Source of the DNA: Candidatus Eremiobacteraceae bacterium
GTDB taxonomy: Bacteria > Vulcanimicrobiota > Vulcanimicrobiia > Eremiobacterales > Eremiobacteraceae
Length of the DNA stretch: 64,000 nt
Assembly (NCBI GenBank): GCA_036511855.1
Contig: DATCBN010000107.1
Coordinates: 1-64,000 of the forward strand
Reading direction: 5' to 3'
The notes beneath the pieces are model-generated. The model did not search any database. It saw only the letters and a program-made list of their open reading frames with translations, and was not told where the DNA came from. The position numbers and the translations under genes were made by a program. This document shows, in pieces, positions 16,644 to 24,826 of the stretch (position 1 is its first letter; every line of letters starts with the position of its first letter).

Positions 16644-18245
16644 CTACTTCTCGAGAATGACCCGCGTGTTCGGATAGTCCAGGAACACGGCGCCGAATTT
16701 CGAAAGGGCGCCGGCGCCAAGGATGCCGTCGGATTGGGTCGGGGCGAACGCACCGGTTGAACGAAGAACTACCTGTGTGAACAGATCGACGATGGAGAAT
16801 TGTCCGAGGTCCATCCGCGAGATGGTCGCGAGCCGCACGGGGATATCGCCGCCGCCCGCTCCACTTGCGCTGTCGACCGCGGGTTTGATCGGCGAAGCCA
16901 GGTCCGGGCCTCTGGTCACGCGCGAATCCATGGGGTCCATATTGCCGAGACTCAAGGTTTCGAAATCGTCGGCGTGCGAATCGGCGTACGACCGATAGAG
17001 GACGAGCGCGCCGTCGCTGCCGGTATCGACGGTCAAGGTCACCGCGTCGTGGCTGCGGCCCAGCTTCGCGTCGATTCGGGGAACGCGGTTCGTGATCGTC
17101 ATCGGCATCACAGCGCCGGTCCCCGAATACTTGAACGCGGTCGGCAACGTGAACTGCACGTTGTTATTGTAATAGGAAATGCGCGCGACTAACTGCGCGA
17201 GCACATCGTAGCCGATGATGCCGTCGATGTGATCTTGCGCGAGCGCGCGCGGTAGATTGAGCGGCACCGCCTCCATCACGAAGTCATGAAACGTCGCGTC
17301 GCCAACCGTGAGCTTGTCGGCGCGCGTGATCGTTCCGTCGAGTTCGCTGGCAGCGTTTATCTTGGCGACGCCGCCCGTCGGCATGCCGAGGCGGGTTGCC
17401 GAGCTGGAATCGATCACATTGGTCGACGAGCCCGAGTCCAATAGCAGCTTCACCGGCTTGTCGTTGATGCGGCAGTCCAGCTCGATGAGACCGCGCTCCG
17501 ATTCGAACGGTACGGTGATCTGACTGACTCCAGCGGGCATGTCCGGTTCGCGTTGCGTCGGCGCGGCGAACGTGGCGGCGCTGGTGTGGGTCGCGAACTG
17601 CACGCTATCCACTGTTGTGGTGGTGCTCGTCGTTCCGTCATCGTCGATCGCCTGAGTCGGCACCGGCACGCCCTCGAATCGCTTGTACGCGTGATAACGG
17701 ACCGTGCGCGAGCCGAAGTCGCCGCCGTCCACGAGCGCCGACGCCACATCGATATAGAGGACCGCGTCGGTTGCGCCGATCCGGGCATGCACGGCGTAGG
17801 CCAGGTGACCGTCGATGTTCATGATGCCCGCGACGGTCGCCCCGGCAACGTCGAATTTGTAGTCGTTGAGCCGCAGAAGCCGGCTTACCGCGCCGTGATG
17901 GGAGGTGGCTGGAACGGAGGTCACGTTCCCGTTTTCGTCCTGTTGCCAATATACGTTGCCGTCATCGCCCTCGGCGTGGGTCGAGAGCGGCAAGTTCGAG
18001 TCTTGGCGGTAGTGGCCAGTGGAGTCCGCGACGACTTCGTACGTGGCTTGCGTATCGCCCGACGTGAGCGTGCCCGACCAACGAATGCCGCCGAGCGGCA
18101 GCAGCCCGTAAGCGCGGGAATGGCGTTGGAATAGTGTCGAAGGCGTGGGCAAGGAAAGATTCGACGGCGCGGATGCTCCCGGCGCCGGCGAAAGTGGCGA
18201 ACCAAACCGAATCGCGAAAGCGATCGCGATGGGAGCGATGAGCAT
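16644..18245 (-). CDS. Secreted double retropepsin-fold aspartic protease-like protein
   Basis: The 533-aa product starts at the internal Met (MLIAPIAIAFAIRFG), which gives a signal peptide; the longer frame to 18341 lacks one. Residues of about 60-250 form an unassigned beta-rich domain. Two retropepsin-like halves follow: VKLLLDSGSSTNVID (Asp-Ser-Gly) and VTLTVDTGSDGALVL (Asp-Thr-Gly), each followed by a flap/strand pattern (HIDGIIGYDVLAQ and SDGILGAGALSKF). Two D[ST]G sites in one chain suggest an intramolecular active site, as in gag-polyprotein-type bacterial proteases. It ends 12 bases from the VOC remnant. Confidence 0.8.
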   Translation of the reverse strand: MLIAPIAIAFAIRFGSPLSPAPGASAPSNLSLPTPSTLFQRHSRAYGLLPLGGIRWSGTLTSGDTQATYEVVADSTGHYRQDSNLPLSTHAEGDDGNVYWQQDENGNVTSVPATSHHGAVSRLLRLNDYKFDVAGATVAGIMNIDGHLAYAVHARIGATDAVLYIDVASALVDGGDFGSRTVRYHAYKRFEGVPVPTQAIDDDGTTSTTTTVDSVQFATHTSAATFAAPTQREPDMPAGVSQITVPFESERGLIELDCRINDKPVKLLLDSGSSTNVIDSSSATRLGMPTGGVAKINAASELDGTITRADKLTVGDATFHDFVMEAVPLNLPRALAQDHIDGIIGYDVLAQLVARISYYNNNVQFTLPTAFKYSGTGAVMPMTITNRVPRIDAKLGRSHDAVTLTVDTGSDGALVLYRSYADSHADDFETLSLGNMDPMDSRVTRGPDLASPIKPAVDSASGAGGGDIPVRLATISRMDLGQFSIVDLFTQVVLRSTGAFAPTQSDGILGAGALSKFGAVFLDYPNTRVILEK

Positions 18246-18328
18246 GACCGATGGTTCGCTGCGACCGCGGCCGTTGCCCTCGCGAACATCCCCAGGACAC
18301 CCCAGCACGCGCGCAAAATCGGCGCAAT

Positions 18329-18895
18329 ATGAAAAGACCAACCCGAGCGAGCCCGCTCGCGCCCACGTGGCTGGTCGGTGAAAAAGTGCGCCTCCGCGCG
18401 ATCGAGCCCACCGACGTGCCGATGCTGTTGCGATGGTTCAACGAGTCGCCGGCGCGGACGTGGCTCATGACGCGGCTGCCGCTTTCGCGCAATGCCGAAC
18501 AGGAATGGGCCGCTCGTGCTGCCGTGAGCCCAGGCACGCCCACATTCGTGGTGCAGACGAAAACCGGCGAGGATATCGGCGTCGCCGGCCTCACGCTGTT
18601 CGGGGCGCGCGCCGAACTAGGCATCGCGCTGCACGAATCGCGCCGTTGGAACGGCGGCTACGGCACCGACGCCGTACGCACGCTGGTCGATGGCGCGTTT
18701 CGCGCGCTGCCGTTGCAGCGGATCGAATTGTTCGTCTATCCGGATAACGTGCGCGCCATCCGCTGCTACGAGAAGGCCGGCTTCGCGCGCGAGGGCGTAT
18801 TGCGCGGGCGCGAGTACCGCAAAGGACGCTACGACGATGTCGCCATCATGAGCATCCTTCACGAAGAGTGGGCTCAAGCGCGTACCGATGGCTAG
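18329..18895 (+). CDS. GNAT-family N-acetyltransferase
   Basis: The 188-aa product matches the RimJ/RimL-like branch of GNAT: VRLRAIEPTDVPMLLRWFN, GIALHESRRWNGGYGTDAV (acetyl-CoA loop), and ELFVYPDNVRAIRCYEKAGF. ATG 18329 is favoured over earlier frame starts because it sits next to the family N-terminus. It overlaps the following GNAT gene by 8 bases. The two may act on related substrates, which are unknown. Confidence 0.85.
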   Translation: MKRPTRASPLAPTWLVGEKVRLRAIEPTDVPMLLRWFNESPARTWLMTRLPLSRNAEQEWAARAAVSPGTPTFVVQTKTGEDIGVAGLTLFGARAELGIALHESRRWNGGYGTDAVRTLVDGAFRALPLQRIELFVYPDNVRAIRCYEKAGFAREGVLRGREYRKGRYDDVAIMSILHEEWAQARTDG

Positions 18896-19403
18896 AATTT
18901 CCAAGGCCGGACCTCTTGGCGTGCGCATCGTGCCGCGAACTGAGCGGCATCTGCCCGAGATCCAACACGGCTTCGATTCCGGCGCCGTCTCCGCGACCAC
19001 CGTCTATCACTTGCCGCGTTCGCTTTCTGTCGCGTCGGCGACGCTTGCACAAAGCAAACGGCGGCGCGACCGCCCATTGTACTCGATCGTCGCCGGGCGC
19101 CGCGTCGTCGGCGTGTGTTCGCTTCGCGCCCCGCTGTTCGCCGGCGTCGAGCTGACGATCGCCATTTTCGATCCAGCTTATCGCGGCGCGGGGGTCGGCG
19201 CGTTTGCCGTGCGCACGCTATGCGACACGGCCTTCGGGGAACTGCGGATCGGCCGCGTTGAGCTTGGTGTGTATCCCGATAATTTGGCGGCGATCAAGTG
19301 CTACGAACGGTGCGGTTTCGCACGCGAGGCGCTGTTGCGGCGATTCGTCTACCACGACGGTGCATGGCGCGACCTGCTGTGGATGGCTAAAACCAGCGCC
19401 TGA
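18888..19403 (+). CDS. GNAT-family N-acetyltransferase, second of a pair
   Basis: The 171-aa protein has IAIFDPAYRGAGVGAFAV as the acetyl-CoA binding loop and ELGVYPDNLAAIKCYERCGF as the C-terminal GNAT motif. It shares this end with its upstream neighbour, suggesting an old duplication. The N-terminal third is divergent. Its 3' end overlaps the convergent CorA gene by 17 bases. Confidence 0.83.
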   Translation: MARISKAGPLGVRIVPRTERHLPEIQHGFDSGAVSATTVYHLPRSLSVASATLAQSKRRRDRPLYSIVAGRRVVGVCSLRAPLFAGVELTIAIFDPAYRGAGVGAFAVRTLCDTAFGELRIGRVELGVYPDNLAAIKCYERCGFAREALLRRFVYHDGAWRDLLWMAKTSA

Positions 19404-20424
19404 CTTTGAAGAAGATCACGAGCAGGGCGATCGCGAGGATCTCCGTGCCGAACCCGAATATGTAGAAGCTCGTCGGCGTCTGGATGTGCGCGACCATGAA
19501 CGCGAAATTCTGGCCGAAGAATCCGGTGATGAATGTGAGCGGCATGAAGACGGTTGCGATGATCGTGAGCTGTTTGACCACTTCGTTTTGACGATTCGCG
19601 ACGAGCGATAAGTTGAGATCGAGCGCACCATTGACGAGGTCACGCGCGGCATCGATTTGATCGAGTAGGCGGATCGCGTGATCGTAGACGTCGCGGAAAT
19701 ACGCCAGGTCGGTGTGCGCGAACAACGGGATGTCTTCGCGCAAGATGGCGTTGAGCACGTCGCGGAGCGGAGCGACCGCGCGACGAAAGTATTGCAGATC
19801 GCGTTTGAGCGAGAAGATCTTGCGCGGAATGACCGTGACGACCGCGGCGCCGCGGAATAGCGCCGCCTCGAGTTTTTGGATCTCATCGTCGATGGCGTCG
19901 CCGACATCAAAAAAACGATCGACGATGGTGTCGAGGATGACGTAGAGCAAGCCGCTGGACGATTTTCGCGATTCTGCCGGCCTCGCGAGCCAGCGCTTTT
20001 CGATTTCGTCAAGCGAGAACGACGAATCGCGCCTGATGGTGATGATGTAGTTCGCCGCCGCGAAAATGGCGATCTCACTGCCTTTGATGCCGGTCGGAGT
20101 TGGTGTAGCTCCGTGCACGATCAGGAAATAATAGCCGTCGAACGCTTCGATCTTCGGACGCTCGTGCGGCGTGGCGGCGTCTTCAAGCGCGAGGGGGTGC
20201 AGATCGAATTCGTTCTTCAGCAGAGCGTAGTCGACTGCCGTGGGCGATGCGACATCAAGCCAGACGAGTTTGCCCGGCTGTTTGAGGACGTCGCTGATGT
20301 CGTCAAGGTTGTCGGGTGCCTGCGTTGGCTGTCCGTCTGTGTAGACGGCACAACGGATTGCGTGCTGCTCGTCTTTCGCAACCTCGCCATCCGGATGCTT
20401 GAGAGATACCCAAGTCTGCGCCAT
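19387..20424 (-). CDS. CorA-family divalent cation transporter with GQN in place of GMN
   Basis: The 345-aa product is a CorA-like protein. It has an N-terminal cytoplasmic alpha/beta domain, a long helical stalk (DAIDDEIQKLEAALF), and two C-terminal membrane spans (TIIATVFMPLTFITGFFGQNF, then FYIFGFGTEILAIALLVIFF). The selectivity signature GMN at the end of TM1 reads GQN, a variant I believe exists in some CorA-family groups. Mg, Co, Ni or Zn transport cannot be separated by eye. The basic C-terminus (KVRRWF) is typical. Confidence 0.85.
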   Translation of the reverse strand: MAQTWVSLKHPDGEVAKDEQHAIRCAVYTDGQPTQAPDNLDDISDVLKQPGKLVWLDVASPTAVDYALLKNEFDLHPLALEDAATPHERPKIEAFDGYYFLIVHGATPTPTGIKGSEIAIFAAANYIITIRRDSSFSLDEIEKRWLARPAESRKSSSGLLYVILDTIVDRFFDVGDAIDDEIQKLEAALFRGAAVVTVIPRKIFSLKRDLQYFRRAVAPLRDVLNAILREDIPLFAHTDLAYFRDVYDHAIRLLDQIDAARDLVNGALDLNLSLVANRQNEVVKQLTIIATVFMPLTFITGFFGQNFAFMVAHIQTPTSFYIFGFGTEILAIALLVIFFKVRRWF

Positions 20425-20460
20425 CGGTTTCCTTTTGCTGTAATCTAAGGATTCGTACTA

Positions 20461-20572
20461 GGGCAAGCACCGCTTGCCCCTCGTCGCGAACTCGTAGCGA
20501 CGATATCCGTACTAGGGCAAGCATCGCTTGCCCATAATGCGCGATCTGTAGGAGGGCAAGCATCGCTTGCCC
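20461..20572. repeat. Three REP palindromes next to selC
   Basis: GGGCAAGCACCGCTTGCCC (20461-20479), then GGGCAAGCATCGCTTGCCC at 20515-20533 and again at 20554-20572. The first two are preceded by GTACTA and the third by GTAGGA, as in the copies at 2079 and 15212. Each can form an 8-bp stem with a 3-base loop. They lie between the CorA gene and the 3' side of selC. Confidence 0.8.
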
Positions 20573-20590
20573 ATCTATTTAATAATCGGC

Positions 20591-20681
20591 GGGAGAAGAT
20601 AGGAATCGAACCTACCAAGCCCCTTGCGAAGCCCAACACGGTTTTGAAGACCGGCAGCGGCACCAGCCGCAGACTTCTCCC
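20591..20681 (-). tRNA. selC: tRNA-Sec (anticodon TCA)
   Basis: The minus strand folds as a selenocysteine tRNA. The 8-bp acceptor stem is GGGAGAAG/CTTCTCCC. It has a long D stem (GCGGC/GCCGC), anticodon loop CTTCAAA with TCA, a long variable arm closed by a GCAA tetraloop with several G-U pairs, and T arm TAGG-TTCGATT-CCTA. Position 20590 supplies the discriminator G; CCA is not encoded. The anticodon stem has four pairs (CGGT/ACCG) plus an outer C-U mismatch. The gene implies UGA recoding; selA, selB and selD are not in this window. Nine copies of its 5' half lie to the right. Confidence 0.93.
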
Positions 20682-20790
20682 GTACTAGCGGAAGCGGCCA
20701 TTTGACGGGGGTTTGTGGGGTTCCCGTGACCGCATGCAAGGTTCGAGCTCACCTCACGTCACATATATCGTTCCCGCGTCTGTCTGGCAA
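20643..20790. repeat. selC 5' half plus 5' flank: reference copy of the island repeat (copy 0)
   Basis: This segment runs from the anticodon loop through the tRNA 5' end and about 110 bases of 5' flank (GCGGAAGC, then TTTGACGGGGGTTTG, and CAAGGTTCGAGCTCACCT further right). It is repeated with few changes down the island. The flank next to the tRNA 5' end presumably carries the selC promoter, reading leftward. The right part is shared only with copies 1 and 5, which also precede Kelch genes. Confidence 0.85.
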
Positions 20791-20825
20791 CGGATAGACT
20801 CGTCGGAGCAACGAGGAAGAAATAA

Positions 20826-21833
20826 ATGTCTCAACGAGCGTCCGTCGTCTGCACGATGATTCTTATCGCGCTGATTTCCGCAGTTTCCGGATGCTCAAGC
20901 GTCTCGCATCCGACGTTTGCGCTTCCTTCTGGCGCGTCTGGCATTCGAATGACGCCGCAATCCCTCGGGAAGTGGACCACCTTGACACCCATGCCGACGG
21001 CGCGCAGTAGTATAGCGGGAGGTGTCGTCAACCGCATATTTTATGCTGTCGGCGGCCTTAACACAATCCAATCGAATACAGCGTATGATCCTGCGACGAG
21101 TATCTGGACCGTCAAGGTGCCCCTGTCGACGCCGCGCTTGGGCCTAGCAATGGGCGTCATAAATGGCATACTCTATGCTGTCGGGGGCTGCTGTGATATC
21201 AACGGTCAGAGCTTGAACACGGTTGAGGCTCACGATCCTGCAAGTCCTGCGACGGACACTTGGATCACCAAGGCATCGATGCCTACGGCGCGCTTCGGCC
21301 TAGCTGCGGGCGTCGTCAAGGGTATACTATATGCCGTCGGTGGCGCTAACGACATCAACGGCGGCGGCACCTTGAATACGGTTGAGGCCTACGATTCGGC
21401 GACAAACACTTGGACCACCAAGGCATCCATGCCGACGGCGCGCTCCGGTCTTGCAGTGGGCGTCATCAACGGAATACTCTACGCCGTCGGAGGCTGCGAC
21501 AACAACACGACCCAACCTCACAACTTTAATACGGTCGAGGCCTACAATCCTACGACGAATACCTGGACCACCAAGACATCTATGCCGACAGCACGACAGT
21601 ACCCAGCCGTTGGAATCATCAACGGAATACTCTATGCCATCGGCGGCCTCAACGTTTATGACCTGAATACGGTTGAGGCCTACAATCCCGCAACAGACGC
21701 TTGGACCACCAAGGCATCCATGCCGACGGCACGCGACGGCCTAGCTGTAGGCGTCATCGGGCGGAGACTGTACGCTGCCGGCGGCTGGAACGGCGGTAGT
21801 TTGAAAACGTTTGAGGTTTTCGACCCACGATAG
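20826..21833 (+). CDS. Kelch-repeat lipoprotein 1 (six-bladed propeller)
   Basis: The 335-aa product has a signal peptide with lipobox (ISAVSGCSS) and six repeats of about 47 residues. Each follows MPTARxxLAxGVVNGILYAVGG with a Gly-Gly doublet, then TVEAYxPATxTWTTK. This is a Kelch beta-propeller, lipid-anchored outside the cytoplasm, probably for binding proteins or glycans. A ribosome site (GAGGAAG) precedes ATG 20826. It is the first cargo gene right of selC, with a 52-base gap to Kelch gene 2. Repeats are very similar at the DNA level, so recombination between blades and between genes is likely. Confidence 0.9.
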   Translation: MSQRASVVCTMILIALISAVSGCSSVSHPTFALPSGASGIRMTPQSLGKWTTLTPMPTARSSIAGGVVNRIFYAVGGLNTIQSNTAYDPATSIWTVKVPLSTPRLGLAMGVINGILYAVGGCCDINGQSLNTVEAHDPASPATDTWITKASMPTARFGLAAGVVKGILYAVGGANDINGGGTLNTVEAYDSATNTWTTKASMPTARSGLAVGVINGILYAVGGCDNNTTQPHNFNTVEAYNPTTNTWTTKTSMPTARQYPAVGIINGILYAIGGLNVYDLNTVEAYNPATDAWTTKASMPTARDGLAVGVIGRRLYAAGGWNGGSLKTFEVFDPR

Positions 21834-21885
21834 TTGGAAGAGCTCGGCTGTAAGGATTGGCTCATTTCCACGATAGGGGGACATT

Positions 21886-22875
21886 ATGACTTGTCGATTG
21901 TCGATGGCTTGTACGATGATCGCTCTTGGGTTTGTCTCCATTGTTTCAGGCTGCTCGAGCATCTCGAATCCGAACATAGCAACTCACTCTCATGCAGTCG
22001 GCATTCAAAAGACGCCGCAATCGATCGGTAGCTGGGCCACCAAAGCTCCCATGCCGACGGCGCGCGCCTTTCTAGCCGCGGGTGTCGTCAACAGCATACT
22101 CTATGCCGTCGGCGGCATCGGCATTCACAGCGACATCTTGAATACGGTTGAGGCGTACAATCCTGCGACGGACACGTGGACCACCAAGGCATCGATGCCG
22201 ACGGCAAGTTATGGCCACGCTGTGGGAGTCGTTAACGGCATACTCTATGCAGTTGGCGGCTATGATGGTATCCGCTACCTAGATACAGTTGAGGCGTACA
22301 ATCCTACGACGAACACTTGGACGACCAAGGCATCGATGCCGACACCGCGCTATGGCCTAGCTGTAGGAGTCGTTAATGGCATACTCTATGCTGTCGGCGG
22401 TACCGGCATTCACGGCCGCTCGGATATGGTCGAAGGGTACGATCCGGCGACGGATACGTGGACGATCAAGGCATCCATGCCGAAGGCGCGCGAGAACCCA
22501 GCAGCGGGTGTCATCAATGGTATACTTTACGCCGTTGGCGGCTACGCCTACGGCCCCAGGCATGACAATCAGGCTTACAATCCCGCGACAAATACTTGGG
22601 CCGCCAAAGCACTAATGCCGACGGGGCGCTGGGACCTTGCCGCGAGCATCCTCGGGCAGCGTCTTTATGCTGTCGGCGGTTATAATTACACCAATCGCTT
22701 TTCAAATACAGTTGAAGCTTACAATCCTGCGACGGATACCTGGACCACCATGGCACCCATGCCGACGGCGCGGGATGGATTGGCTACGCGTGTGGTCGGG
22801 AACACACTCTATGCCGTCGGCGGCCTTCATAACGGCGGCTACTTGAGTACGGTTGAGGCCTTCACCCCACGCTAG
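21886..22875 (+). CDS. Kelch-repeat lipoprotein 2 (six-bladed propeller)
   Basis: The 329-aa lipoprotein (lipobox SIVSGCSS) has six Kelch blades of the same pattern as its neighbours. Blade five uses the variant LAASILGQRLYAVGG and blade six LATRVVGNTLYAVGG; such variants also end other members. There is no tRNA-Sec half-copy between it and Kelch gene 1, so this cassette carries two genes, or an att copy was lost between them. GGGGGAC precedes the ATG. Confidence 0.9.
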   Translation: MTCRLSMACTMIALGFVSIVSGCSSISNPNIATHSHAVGIQKTPQSIGSWATKAPMPTARAFLAAGVVNSILYAVGGIGIHSDILNTVEAYNPATDTWTTKASMPTASYGHAVGVVNGILYAVGGYDGIRYLDTVEAYNPTTNTWTTKASMPTPRYGLAVGVVNGILYAVGGTGIHGRSDMVEGYDPATDTWTIKASMPKARENPAAGVINGILYAVGGYAYGPRHDNQAYNPATNTWAAKALMPTGRWDLAASILGQRLYAVGGYNYTNRFSNTVEAYNPATDTWTTMAPMPTARDGLATRVVGNTLYAVGGLHNGGYLSTVEAFTPR

Positions 22876-22959
22876 TTACGAGGATACTGCGCCAGACTCA
22901 CTATTAGGTTCTCTTGCAGGGTGCGCGGATATCGAGCAGATCGCAGGTCGGTTGGAAAG

Positions 22960-23225
22960 CTGCTACTGGATTGCTAATCCGACCAGCGATACGCCATGAT
23001 ACTGGATGAGACGAAGTTAGCCAATTCACGCGACAACACGCCACTCAACGATACTTGGTGCTACTGCGCGTCACGAAGCAAGCACAATTTGAAGACCGGC
23101 AGCGGCACCAGCCGCAGACTTCTCCCGTACGTGCGGAAGCGCCCATTTGACGGGGGTTTGCGTGCTTCCCGCGGCGGCACGCAAGGTTCGAGCTCACGCA
23201 ACGTCACAGATAGCGTCCCCGCGGG
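22960..23225. repeat. tRNA-Sec half-copy 1 with flanking arms
   Basis: The core begins at TTTGAAGACCGG (23088), matches the selC 5' half and 5' flank, and continues as a leader (GCAAGGTTCGAGCTCACGC) into Kelch gene 3. To the left lies a conserved flank with GGATTGCTAAT, GCGATACGCCATGATACT and further ATACT words. Sequence left of the core bears no tRNA 3' half. Confidence 0.85.
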
Positions 23226-23269
23226 TATTTTGCCAGGGGTTTGGTTCACATATGATGGGGAGTCACCAC

Positions 23270-24265
23270 ATGTCTCGACGATTGTGCATCGTTTACACGA
23301 TGTTCGTTCTTGCATTTGCGTCGGCCGCCTCCGGATGCTCAAGCGCCTCTGCTCCAACGCCGCTGCCTCACTCTGGCGCGGCTGGCATTCGAGAAATGCC
23401 GCAAGCCAAAGGGAGTTGGACCACCAAGTCACCCATGCCGACCGCGCGCGCCGATCTAGCCGTCGGCGTCGTCAACGGTATCTTGTATGCGGTTGGTGGC
23501 AATTCGCCGTCGTGCGAACCCTTAAGCATTTGCAATACGGTCGAAGCCTATGATCCCTCGAGCGATACCTGGACCACCAAGGCATCGATGCCGACGGCGC
23601 GCGGCTGGTTAGCTATGGGCATCGTCTCCGGCATACTTTATGCCGTCGGCGGAGTTAATAGCTCCAACAGGTACTCAAATGCGGTTGAGGCGTACGATCC
23701 TGCGACGGATACCTGGACCACCAAGGCATCGATGCCGACCGCGCGCTCAAGCCTAGCCGTGGGCGTCGTCAACGGCATACTCTACGCCGTCGGCGGCCAG
23801 CCCGGCTACTTGAAAACGGTTGAGGCGTATAATCCTGCGACGGACACCTGGACCACCGAGGCGTCCATGCCGAACGGACGCTTCGGCCTCGCTGCGAGCG
23901 TCCTCGGGCACAAGCTCTATACGGTCGGAGGCTATAACCACCAAGGCTCGAGGAGCACTGTTCAAGCATATGATCCTACGTCGAATACTTGGACGGGCAG
24001 GGCACACATGCCGACCGCCCGCGCAGAATTGGCTGCGCGCGTAGATAACGGCAGACTTTATGCGATCGGCGGCTCCACAAACGGCTACGACTTCTTGAAT
24101 ACGGTTGAAGCTTACAATCCTGCGACAAACACTTGGACCGCCAAGGCGCCAATGCCGACGCCCCGGGATTTTTTAGCCGCAGGCGTCGTCAACGGCATAC
24201 TCTATGCAGTTGGCGGCTTCGCCGGTGAGACGTTGAGTAGGAATGAGGCCTTCACCCCAAGATAG
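23270..24265 (+). CDS. Kelch-repeat lipoprotein 3 (six-bladed propeller)
   Basis: The 331-aa lipoprotein (lipobox SAASGCSS) has six Kelch blades. ATG 23270 is chosen because GGGGAG precedes it and the signal peptide MSRRLCIVYTMFVLAF follows, nearly the same as in Kelch gene 5; the open frame upstream crosses the tRNA half-copy and is not coding. Blade four (LAASVLGHKLYTVGG) and blade five (LAARVDNGRLYAIGG) are the most divergent. It forms a one-gene cassette between half-copies 1 and 2. Confidence 0.9.
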   Translation: MSRRLCIVYTMFVLAFASAASGCSSASAPTPLPHSGAAGIREMPQAKGSWTTKSPMPTARADLAVGVVNGILYAVGGNSPSCEPLSICNTVEAYDPSSDTWTTKASMPTARGWLAMGIVSGILYAVGGVNSSNRYSNAVEAYDPATDTWTTKASMPTARSSLAVGVVNGILYAVGGQPGYLKTVEAYNPATDTWTTEASMPNGRFGLAASVLGHKLYTVGGYNHQGSRSTVQAYDPTSNTWTGRAHMPTARAELAARVDNGRLYAIGGSTNGYDFLNTVEAYNPATNTWTAKAPMPTPRDFLAAGVVNGILYAVGGFAGETLSRNEAFTPR

Positions 24266-24363
24266 CTGCAATAAATCCCCCAAATCCGATACCGCAGTTT
24301 TCTTGGTAGTGCGGGGGCATCCAGACATTCGGCCGCCGTCGGCGTCTTACGATCGAATGGATG

Positions 24364-24705
24364 GCTGCTAATGGATTGCTAATGCGCTCAGCGGCACGCC
24401 ACGACACTAGATGGGACGAAGCCCGCCAATATACGCGACACCACGCCACTCTGCGATACTCGGCGATACTGCGCATCACGAAGCATACACAATTTGAAGA
24501 CCGGCAGCGGCACCAGCCGCAGACTTCTCCCGTACTCGCGGAAGCGCCCATTTGACGGGGGTTTGAGCCGTTCCCGCGCTCGGCCGAAAGTGGCCGAAAA
24601 GGGCAAGTTGCTAATGGATTGCTAATGCGATGGGTGATACAAGGCGGCACTCCACGATACTGAGCGGCACTTCGATCGCTCGAGCTAAGTCTGCGCTAGT
24701 GTGCG
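24364..24705. repeat. tRNA-Sec half-copy 2 with arms on both sides
   Basis: The core starts at 24493 and runs to about 24575. The left flank (GGATTGCTAATGCG, then several ATACT words) and a right flank (GATTGCTAATGCGATGGGTG, GGCGGCACT, CGATACTGAGCGGCACT) both carry arm-like words. The right flank, including CGATCGCTCGAGC, is shared with half-copy 9 at 40,260. Confidence 0.85.
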
Positions 24706-24826
24706 TTATCCCGGCGTCTCGGGTCCGATTGATCCATGCGACGGTCAAACATGAAGAGCCGGCGGGTCCCCACTCGTCGACCGCGAACCTGTACCGACTG
24801 AGAATCGCTCAGACTGAGGGGCAGCA

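Noticed and set aside
2080-20580. Short ORFs across the GGGCAAGC palindromes with LALLQIAHYGQAMLALVRI-type peptides
   Set aside because: They arise from translating the REP palindromes and have no ribosome sites or conservation as protein.
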